From Pteria penguin (Eukaryota; Mollusca; Bivalvia; Pterioida; Pteriidae): a DNA stretch of 64,000 nt. This document shows positions 11,712 through 20,344 of this stretch, piece by piece. The stretch is from the NCBI GenBank assembly GCA_035048485.1, contig CM068580.1:36183585-36247584 (forward strand). Direction: 5' to 3'. A program made the translations under genes and the position numbers. The notes below the pieces were generated by a model, which saw only the letters and a list, made by a program, of their open reading frames with translations, ran no database searches and was not told the origin of the DNA. Positions within the stretch are counted from its first letter, which is position 1. Each line of letters begins with the position of its first letter.

Positions 11712-13519
11712 TCATATAATTTTCAATGAAAATTTTTGCACCCTCAAAAGTTTGGGATAATTTTTTTTTATCTTTTGCTTATATATATATATATATATAT
11801 ATCTTTTAATTAGACAGATTATCAAATTTTGTGATTTTTTTCTAACATTTTTACCAAAGATAATGTCAATCTTATTAAAAGTAATATCAATATGAAAATT
11901 GTTTTTCAACCAAGTGACAACATTTTCCCATATCACAGATACTTTACTGCATGACCAAAAAGTATGAAGAATTGTTTCAATATGGTTATTACAGAAAGTA
12001 CACAAATTTGAATCTAAAATGCCTATCTTATATAGTAAAGAATTTGTACCTATAATTCTGTGAATAATTCTATATTGAAACCATCTAAGGCTTATGTCAT
12101 CACCTAACAGTTTAATTAAATTATTTTGTTCATACCACCAATTCCTATCAGGGTAAAAGTTAAGTTCATTTTGCCATTTTCTTTTACTTTTTGGTTTTGC
12201 GTATATTTCATTCACAAAGGTATCATAAATATACCGTACACCATTTGTGTTCTTTACTAATATATCAATGAATTTTGGTCTGAAAGGAATGTTGGTATGT
12301 ATAGAAGTCATATCAATGCATTGAACCACACCGTAGTATGTAGTAAATGGAGGATTAAATCTAAATTTATCACAAAAGTCAACATATTGTAAAATATTAC
12401 CATTCTCATCTAGAAAATCATATATGCATCTAACACCCTTTTCAAACCACTGTTGTAGTGAATCATATTTCCATTTATTTTAATTTTGTCATTAAACCAA
12501 ATGGATTGAAAAGCTATATGTTCACTTTTACGAACCATGCATCTAAAGTGATAAAAAGATATAAAAGAAAAACGAGGAGTTACTGGCTCAGTTATGTGGC
12601 AGAAGTCACCATAGAGCTATACAATGCATGAATATAAATAATATAATAGAACATATATCACATTACAAAAATATTTGATTGTAGTGCAATTACGATACCG
12701 ACTTAGGACGGTCATTTAATTTGACAAAAGCCAAACAAATGGTGTGGTTAACCGGTTTACGGGCCCACCTTCCCACTCACCGTAACAGCAGAACAATCAA
12801 AGGACGTACATTTAAAAATTTATAAATAATCCTCCATGTAAAGAACAAGGGTCAACAGGTATCGCATATTGAGAGGTCATAAAAATATAAACACGTAAGG
12901 TATTGTAAAGTACATAATGGTGTAAAAATATATGCGACATCAACATGATAAACCGTGCTCTGCCAGTCTGAAAGCGAGCTTAGACCCTAGATCTGTAGGA
13001 GTCCCGACTAGCAGTCAGAGGGGACGAGGTTCAGGACCATGTCTCCTCTGAAAGAGGTTTGGACAAGGCCCGTCATATAGTCCCCACCGCCCTGTTAGTC
13101 AGCGTGCAACGTTCAAGTAAAAGGCTGTAGAGGGGCCAAATACAAGACCAATAGTCTTTCCAAATACATCTTTCCAAAAAGAATTTGTTGTCTTTTCAGC
13201 TAACCTCTAAGTATGAACTATCAAAAGTTAAATGATAAATAAAATTTGAAGGAAGTATGTCATGTAACAAATTATACCATGAAGAAACATTTACAAATGT
13301 TATAATCCTGCATATCCATGTGATTTTCAGACTTTCTATAAAAGATTTTACACAAATCATGCGTAATCCCCCTTTACCATAATCTTGTATAAGTGTTTTT
13401 CTTGCAATTCTATCATTCTTATTTTTCCAAATAAATTTGTAAAACAACCTTTCCATTTCCTTTACGAATTCCTTACTAGGGTTAGGCAGACTAATAAATA
13501 AGTGGATTAGTTTTGGCAA
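11712..13519 (-). pseudogene. LINE (L1/Tx1-like) ORF2 remnant, C-terminal part, broken
   Basis: Two minus-strand coding blocks read in order. Block 13519-13196 has the post-RT thumb signature of L1/Tx1 elements (FYKFIWKNKNDRIARKTLIQ, then DYGKGGLRM). Block about 12640-11712 contains WFEKGVRCIYDFL and the terminal Cys-His motif CTFCNNHIETILHTFWSCSK. The second block has a frameshift near 12480. About 540 bp with no coding sense separates the blocks. The RT catalytic core is absent, so this is a 5'-truncated dead copy. A (TA)n tract at 11780-11802 lies within the 3' part. Confidence 0.85.
12612..13153. mobile_element. Probable insertion splitting the LINE remnant
   Basis: This stretch is non-coding in the LINE frame and richer in G+C than its surroundings. 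It lies between two LINE blocks that would otherwise be nearly adjacent. Both junctions contain CTAT on the LINE strand, which could be a short duplication. No terminal repeats or second copy in the window identify the element. Confidence 0.45.
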
Positions 13520-14200
13520 TAATATAGATTTTTTTAAAATCTAAGCATTCAGACTTGGATATGTACTTTGTTATGAAGAGTTGAAGAAACATATTTATTT
13601 TGTGGTTACAGCATCAAAATTTAAGGTTAAGATATGTCTGGACAGTAACTTAACATAATATGATTCAATCCATATTTGGATATATACTTAATCATGCAGG
13701 TCAAGGTCACAACTGAAAGTGAGAAAAAAGAAAAAAACATCAACAGAGAAAAACAAGACTTTGGTACAACAAACACGAAAGTACTTCAGCAGGAGCATAT
13801 GATGATATGTTTTACATAATCTTATTTTCGCACAAGTAAGTTCATTCCAGTCATTAAATTTTGAATGTAGGCTAGCCAATAATGCAGTGTATTGTAGGAT
13901 CAGCGTGCCCAGGTCACAGAATATCTTTTGGTGAAAAAAAAGTGTTTAGCACCATTCTTTTGTACAGAGACATCTAAAGAGTCACCTACGGACCCTATAG
14001 AAATGATTGTAATATACTACTTAAGGATTATTTTGCATGATGCTGGCGCCTGCCTGAAGCATAGCCTTATAATGTTTACCAATGCAATGGATCCACTAGA
14101 CGCTGTATTGGATCTTGATTTCATGCAATGTGACATGGGACCAAGGTTTTGGTCAGGTTGCACAGCTGTTCCGGTCTACAGACTGGTGATGTCTGTCTCT
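13520..14200. other. Intergenic, no gene seen
   Basis: Contains a short AGGTCAAGGTCACAACTG stretch at about 13698 and random ORFs. From about 14130 it merges into the inverted repeat described next. Confidence 0.4.
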
Positions 14201-14202
14201 TA

Positions 14203-14242
14203 GGGACTGGTCAAAATTTATCAAACCATGGGACCGGTGCAG
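14203..14242 (+). repeat. Left member of an outer inverted repeat (partner 16794-16833)
   Basis: GGGACTGGTCAAAATTTATC followed by a CATGGGACCGGTGCA block is matched, inverted, at 16794-16833 with few differences. The pair brackets a 2.6-kb nest of mobile elements. Confidence 0.75.
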
Positions 14243-14261
14243 AATGACAAATTAATTTTTA

Positions 14262-15040
14262 AAAATAGGGCACTGCTAATGGGTGCATGATACGCCCGCA
14301 TCATGTTTTAATGTGGTCTACAAGCCACATCCTTACATATGGCACCATCAAAAGTTTTGATCCCCCTTTAAATAAGGAGTAGAAGCCCGGAGAACCTTTC
14401 CGATCCTGCCCATTTCCCCCACCCCAGGGGCCTGACCCCAACTTTGAAACCCACATGCACAACTACAAGCCACATCCTTTCATATGGCACCATCAAATGT
14501 TTTGTTCCCCCTTTAGTTAAGGAGGAGAAGCCCGGACAAGCTTTTCCGACCCCGCCCATTTTCCCCCACCCCAAGGGCCTGACCCCAACTTTGAAACACA
14601 CATGCACAACTACAAGCCACATTCTTTCATGTGACACCAAAAGTTTTGTTCCCCCTTTAGTTAAGGAGGAGAAGCCCGGTCAAGCTTCTCCGACCCCGCC
14701 CATTTTCCCCCACCCCAAGGGCCTGACCCCAACTTTGAAACACACATGCACAACTACAAGCCACATTCTTTCATGTGACACCAAAAGTTTTGTTCCCTCT
14801 TTAGTTAAGGAGGATAGCCCGGACAAGCTTTTCTAACCCCTCCCATTTTCCCCACCCCAGGGGCCTGACCCCAACTTTGAAACACACATGCACAACTACA
14901 AGCCACATTCTTTCATATGACACCATCAAAAGTTGTGTTTCCTCTTTAGTTAAGGAGGAGAAGCCCGGGCAAGGATGGATGGACGGACGGACGACAGCGG
15001 TATAACATAATACGCCCACGTTTTTAAATGCAGGCGTATA
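14262..15040 (+). mobile_element. Pearl/Helitron-like element, arm 1, with 144-bp tandem core
   Basis: Begins ATAGGGCACTGCTAATGGGT and ends in a GACGGACGG microsatellite plus a TACGCCC hairpin-type terminus. The interior is 4-5 tandem units; the landmark ACAAGCCACAT starts at about 14320, 14464, 14612, 14755 and 14898 (spacing 143-148). A shorter copy runs in the opposite direction at 15383-15717. Long ORFs seen through it are repeat artefacts. The layout (flank, tandem core, tetranucleotide microsatellite, terminal palindrome) is that of bivalve pearl elements. Confidence 0.75.
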
Positions 15041-15382
15041 AAAACTCAGATCCTATGACCTCATGCATGTAAAAAAAAATCGGTCCCATGCTCTCCAACT
15101 TGCAAAAAAGTTGGTGTCCCAAGTTAGTCACCAGTCCTATGACCATAAACTGAGAGTACACTTAAGTATCACAAGTTTTCAATACGTAATATTTAAAGAT
15201 TGAAAAAGTGGCATGGACTTTATACAGTATATTTTTACTGAAAACTGCCAACAATTTTACATGCGTATCAAACTATATACTCATAATCAATAAAATCTAC
15301 CTTAAAAATTTGACTGCTCAATTTATGGTCAAGAGTCCAGGTCTTTGACCGTGTATAATATGATGTTGGTTGTGAATTGTTA
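15041..15382. other. Spacer between inverted element arms
   Basis: No gene. It contains GGTCCCATG-type motifs related to the outer inverted repeats, so it may itself be an older repeat. Confidence 0.4.
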
Positions 15383-15717
15383 TACGCCCGCATTTAAAAA
15401 TGTGGGCGTATTATGCTATACCGCTGTCGTCTGTCCGTCCGTCCGTCCATCCTTGTCCGGGCTTCTCCGCCTTAACTAAAGGGGGAACAAAACTTTTGAT
15501 GGTGTCACATGAAAGGGTGTGGCTTGTAGCTGTGCATGTGGATTTCAAAGTTGGGGTCAGGCCCCTGGGGCGGGGTCGGAAAAGCTTGTCCGGGCTTCTC
15601 CTCCTTAACTAAAGGGGGAACGAAACTTTTGATTGTGCCATATGTAAGGATGTGGCTTGTAGACCACATTAAAAAAGGATGCGGGCGTATCATGCACCCG
15701 TTAGCGGTGCCCTATTT
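15383..15717 (-). mobile_element. Pearl/Helitron-like element, arm 2 (inverted, two core units)
   Basis: The reverse complement of arm 1 with only two core units. Its terminus is a near-perfect hairpin, TACGCCCGCATT / AATGTGGGCGTA (15383-15412), followed by CTGTCGTCTGTCCGTCCGTC. The far end, TAGCGGTGCCCTATTTTT, matches the arm 1 start. Arms 1 and 2 therefore face each other around 342 bp. Confidence 0.78.
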
Positions 15718-15797
15718 TTGTATATATGTTTAATACCTTTTTCAAGTTTGCTGCAGTATTGAATTAACTTTTTTGTTAGTGAATATATTACTTTTTA

Positions 15798-16060
15798 TTA
15801 GCTCACCTGAGCCATAGGCTGTCAGTCTGTCTGTTGTATACTTTTCACATTGTCGGCTTCTTCTCATGAACCACTGTACCGATTTCTATGAAACTTAATA
15901 GGAATAAGGTACTCATGGTCCCTACAAGTGTTGTTGTTTTTGCCCAATCTGTCAACAGATGGCGCCACAGAGGGTATCTTCATTTGACAAACTTCTTCAG
16001 ATCCGGCTCATACAGAGACAAACTGAATGTATAGAAATAATCTAGAGAAATGTGCGAAGA
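15798..16060 (-). mobile_element. Partial minus-strand copy of the element at 59553-61946
   Basis: Read on the minus strand, it matches the last ~270 bp of the 59.5-kb element: TACCCTCTGTGGCGCCA, CTTGTAGGGACCATGAGTAC, AAGTTTCAT, a CAGACAGAC run, then GGCTCAGGTGAGCTAA. This fixes the 3' end of that family at GAGCTAA. Confidence 0.8.
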
Positions 16061-16075
16061 ATTGTCATTTTTATA

Positions 16076-16560
16076 CGCCCGGCGTCCAGCGTCTGTTATA
16101 AGCTTGTCCGGGCTATTTCTTCTTTCCCTGTGCATGGATTTCAATAATATTTCACAGAATTGTTACTTAGGACCCAAGGGTGTGTCATGACCTTGACCCA
16201 AGATTATAGGTCAAATGTCAAGGTCATAACATGCTAAGTGAGTAAAACCTTGTCCCAGTCATAACTTCTTCCCCTGTGCATGGATTTCAATAATATTTCA
16301 CGAATTGTTACACTTGATCCGAGGTCATAGGTCAAAGGTCAAGGTCACAACATGCAAAGTGAGTAAAACCTTGTTCGGGCCATAACTTCCTCCCCCTGTG
16401 CAAGGATTTCAATAATATTTCACAGAATTGTTACTTAGGACCCAAGGGTGTGTTATGACATTGACCGTCAAAGGTCAAAGTCACAACATGCAAAGTGAAT
16501 TAAACCTTGTTCGGGCCATAACTTCTTTCCCTGTGCAAGGATTTCAGTAATATTTTTGCT
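16076..16560. repeat. Tandem array, 120-148-bp units, with AGGTCA half-site cluster
   Basis: CCCTGTGCATGGATTTCAAT-type landmarks fall near 16130, 16270, 16395 and 16530. Units contain TTCACAGAATTGTTACTTAG and the CAAGGTCAYAACATGC block. At 16322-16347 four AGGTCA half-sites follow each other with spacers of 1, 1 and 0 bases. Probably the core of a pearl-like element that starts at the TACGCCCGG at 16074. Confidence 0.8.
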
Positions 16561-16793
16561 ATAGTAAAATGCTATGGAACGCAATAACTTTCGTAAATGT
16601 CAGCTGTTTTTCATGAAACTAATACAGAGTGCTTAAATAGGGTAGAGGAAATGGCCTTTCGATTTTGAGCAAATTCTGTTTTGTCGTTGTGGAGTTGTGG
16701 AAGGTTATGTCCCATGCTCATTAATGCAACATTAAAAATCGTGGTCCCATTACCCGAAAAGTTAAAAAAAAAAAGTCCTTGTCCCCATGACTT

Positions 16794-16833
16794 TTGCACC
16801 GGTCCCATGTTTTGATAAATTTTGGCCGGTCCC
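16794..16833 (-). repeat. Right member of the outer inverted repeat (partner 14203-14242)
   Basis: The reverse complement reads GGGACCGGCCAAAATTTATC, then AAAACATGGGACCGGTGCA, matching 14203-14242. Confidence 0.75.
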
Positions 16834-17269
16834 TTAACAAAAAGTGATACAGGCTTCATATTTTGCACGTAACAAGACAGTAACAAGCATTCACGATTTT
16901 AAGTGGTATCGGGTCAATGAAACATACGACTCGCGCTGAAGTGATTGAGACAGATTTCATGTAACAATACAATCCGACCATACCCGTCACCGCCTCTATA
17001 AGTTTCTTGTTACCGCTTCATGAAGATGACAGAAGATGGCGAGTAACTATAGAAATTCCTTTATAACAGCATTCAGTGGTATATATACTCCAGACTGAAA
17101 GTCCATGACAGTTTGCTATAGTACCCTGATAAAACTTGTCAGTTTAAACGTGTAATGACCATTACATCTTTACACAATTTTCGGAGGATTATACAGTCAT
17201 TTTAAAAATTTATTCTGGTCATTTTCAATCCTCCATGAATACTTTTACTATGCTGTCCCAGTGCCTCTC
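16834..17269. other. Intergenic, no gene seen
   Basis: No coding signal. The last ~50 bases may hold a badly decayed extension of the TRIM fragment that follows. Confidence 0.35.
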
Positions 17270-17392
17270 AAACATCCCACGAAAAAGGATTACTTGGAGG
17301 GAGAGAGAGACCATGCATTTATGTTTTGATAGCAACGGGAACCTGCTGGTTTCCGGGAAGAGTGGAATTGTCAATGTTTACTGCATAAGTAT
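17270..17392 (+). pseudogene. Truncated TRIM gene fragment (copy of the end of the 20345-22294 gene)
   Basis: Matches the last ~110 coding bases of the downstream TRIM gene on the same strand: CCACGAAAAA, CATGCATTTATGTTTTGATA, TTTCCGGGAAGAGTGGAATT and GTCAATGT are all shared. An insertion of 7 bases (extra GAG/GAGA) after the TKKDYLE codons breaks the frame. The GTAAGT found at the end of the intact gene is ATAAGT here. It is an old partial duplication about 5 kb upstream of its likely source or sister. Confidence 0.88.
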
Positions 17393-17689
17393 TTATAATA
17401 ACTTATTTTATTAGACACATTTTAGGAAGGTCTGCTAAAATTAAGTACTCAACGTCCACTAATAAGTGTTGTTTTGAACCGCGTTCGGCGCAGTAAGTAG
17501 ATCCAGAGTTCGACACTGTGCAAAGCAATCCAAAGAAGAAACGTTTGACAGACAAAGACAAAAAAAAACCCAAAACGGTGAAAACACTTCGTGGCGTGGA
17601 AGAAAAATTAAGTGCAGTGTTGTTGTTTGTAGTTCAATTCCAAAACATAATTAGTGACGGGTTTGGTTTCTTTTAGGGTTAGACATTTC

Positions 17690-19375
17690 CTTTTTTAGGT
17701 GGCCACTGTTATTTCCTGTTGTTGTTCTTGGGTTGGATTCACAAGAGATAAATTCAGAGCGTGGAGAAATAGGTTCTGGAGGGTACCTGTTGTTGTTGTT
17801 TTTTGTTTTGTTTGTTTGTTCGTTTGTTTGTTTTGTTTTTGTTTTTGTTTTTTTTGGGGGGGGGGGGGGTGTTGATCCTCATAAGGTGAATTCAGACCGT
17901 TGAGGTAAAGGTTCCGGAGGGTACTTGTTTTTCTTGGAATAGATCCTCGAAGGGTGAATCATAGCGTGGTAAAATAGGTTCCGGATGTAGTAGCGGATCC
18001 AGGGTTTCGGAAAAAGAAACCGGGGGAGGGACACATGTGAAAGTCAAGGATTAGCAAAAATACACAACCATTTTGGCTGTCAGATCTGAAGTTTACTCAT
18101 ACCTGTGGCGAAAACACAAAAACGATGGGGAGCCGGGTCCCTAGGCCTCCCTCCAAATCCGCCACTTGGAGTGTACCTGTTGTCCCTGGGTTTGATCCGC
18201 AAGGGGTGAATCAGAGCGTAGTGAAGTAAGTTTCGCAAGGTACCTGTTGTTCTTGGCCTTGGGTTGGATCCACAAGGGGTGACCCAGAGCGTGGAGAATA
18301 AGAAACCAGAGGATGCCTGTTGTTTTTGGGTTTTATTCGCAAGAGGCGAATCAGAGCTAGTGAAGTGGGTTCCGGAGGGTACCTGTTTGTCTTGGGTTGG
18401 ATCTTCAAGGGGTGAATCAAAGCGTGGTGAAGTAGGTTCCGGAGGGTACCTGTTTGTCTTGGGTTGGATCCTCATACGGTGAATCGAAGCGTGGTGAAGT
18501 AAGTTCCGGAGGGTATCTGTTTTTCTTAGGTTGGATCCTCATGGGGTGAATTCTGAGCTTGGTGAAGTAAGTTCCGGAGGGTACCTGTTGTTATTGGGTT
18601 GGATCCTATAGAGTGAATTCTGAGCGTCGTGAAACAGGTCCGGGGGATAACTGTTGTTCTTGGGTTGGATCCTCATGGGTTGAATTTTGAGCGTGGAGAA
18701 GTAGGATCCGGAAGGTACCTGTTTTTCTTGGGTTGGATCCTCCAAGTGAATTCTGAGCGTGGTAAAGTAGGATCCGGAAGTTACCTGGTTTTTTTGTTGG
18801 ATTCTCCTAGGGTGAATTCTGAGCGTGGTGAAGTAGGTTCCGGAGGTTACCTGTTTTTCTTGGGTTGGATCCTCATAGGGTGAATTCTGAGCGTGGTGAA
18901 GTAGGTTCCGGAGGGTACCTGTTTTTCTTGGGTTGGATCCTCATATGGTGAATCCTGAGCGTAGTGAAGTAGGTTCCGGAGGGTACCTGTTTGTCTTGGG
19001 TTGGATCTTCAAGGGGTGAATCAAAGCGTGGTGAAGTAGGTTCCGGAGGGTACCTGTTTTTCTTGGGTTGGATCCTCATGGGGTGAATTCTGAGCATGGT
19101 GAAGTAAGTTCCGGAGGGTACCTGTTGTTCTTGGGTTGGATCCTATGGAGTGAATTCTGAGCGTGGTGAAATAGGTTCCGGGGGATAACTGTTGTTCTTG
19201 GGTTGGATCCTCATGGGTTGAATTCTGAGCGTGGTGAAGTAGGTTCAGGAGGGTACCTGTTTTTCTTGGGTTGGATCTTCATAGGGTAAAGTCTGAGCGT
19301 GGTGAAGTAGGATCCGGAGGGTACCTGTTTTTCTTGGGTTGGATCTTCAAGGGCGTGGTGAAGTAGGTTCCGGAG
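17690..19375. repeat. 67-bp minisatellite, about 20 degenerate copies
   Basis: The landmark GGTTGGATCCTCA recurs at about 18464, 18531, 18597, 18662, 18731, 18863, 18932, 19068, 19202 and onward, spacing 65-69. The unit reads roughly GGTTCCGGAGGGTACCTG, TTTTTCTTGGGTTGGATCCT, then CATAGGGTGAATTCTGAGCG and TGGTGAAGTA. The several ORFs (Pro/Arg/Tyr-rich) that cross it are repeat artefacts. A (GTTT)n and poly-G tract at about 17787-17871 and a MITE at 17990-18166 interrupt the older, left part. Confidence 0.93.
17990..18166. mobile_element. MITE inserted in the minisatellite
   Basis: The ends are imperfect inverted repeats: GTAGCGGATCCAGGG on the left and, inverted, GTGGCGGATTTGGAGGG on the right. 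Minisatellite units resume on both sides. The same terminal motif (AGTGGCGGATTTAGAGGG) also occurs once at about 38207, inside another transposon. Confidence 0.7.
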
Positions 19376-20338
19376 AACCCCTACTTTTGCAAAGATAAAT
19401 TCCAGATAATATATAGAACGAAAACTTAAAATACGTTTATATGCAAATAATTGTTTTAATGAATTTCTTATTTGATAAAATGGTTATCTTTTCTTATTCT
19501 TTCATGTTTTTAAGACGCTCGGTTAACTTGGTCCTCTTGTCCAATATATCATGCTTCGTATTTGTATACTTGTTACTATATTTGTTACTACATATACAAC
19601 TTTCTAAATTCGATAAGTCTTTTCAAACTCTCTTTTGATATACGACGCTAGAGGTACGGCTTTTATGAAGACTGACGTGTGGTGATTAGGATTTGTACGA
19701 TACAATTCAAACATTGAACAGCGAGATAAAGTCAGAGCTGCTTGTAATTCACCCAATTCGTGCCAATCGCACACCTATGTTTGATCTTTTTATGATGCAT
19801 AGAAATGAATATAAAATATCTCTATATACACATAAAGCAGAGAGAGCATAGCAGTAGAAAGGGTAAGTTTTAGAACTTTCTAAACGTACGTGAATCTAGC
19901 ATACATTTTACTTGGATATCGATTTATGGATACACAATTTTAAAAATGAAAAGAGCGAATAAAACACTGTAAAAGAGGTTGAAAAAGAATCTGTATAGAG
20001 ACGTGTCAGGAACCACTGAAAAATAAAACAAACGAATAGCGGAGGGGGTGTGTTCCATTTTCACTATATCTGTATGCAAGTAATACTTATGATAACACAT
20101 TACATAAAATTGAAACAAAAATCATGATTACAGATATGCTTGCTCAAAATATCAGATTCAAACCCGGAACTGCGCGAGTTTCCAAATCTTTTGAATGTAC
20201 ATTTGGAATGCCTAGCTATCTGTTGTAAATCTGAATACCTGTATGGAATGGCTGGGGTGATGAGACTGGCGAAGCTAATGGTAAAGTCTATACAATAATT
20301 ATGATTATTTAATTTTTAAAACCTGATTTAACTTACAG
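19376..20338. other. Upstream region of the second TRIM gene
   Basis: Ends with acceptor AACTTACAG (AG at 20337-20338). A possible non-coding 5' exon could end at about 19861, where AGAAAGG/GTAAGT is a good donor; this is unproven. Confidence 0.4.
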
Positions 20339-20344
20339 GTATCA

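Noticed and set aside
14368..15733. Several ORFs of 60-130 codons rich in Pro, Thr, Gly and Lys on both strands
   Set aside because: They run through the 144-bp tandem units of a mobile element, repeat at the unit period and exist on both strands; no start, splice or family support.
18080..19097. Pro/Arg/Tyr-rich repetitive ORFs (collagen-like at first sight)
   Set aside because: Direct translation of the 67-bp minisatellite in several frames; the period is not a multiple of three, so frames shift between units.
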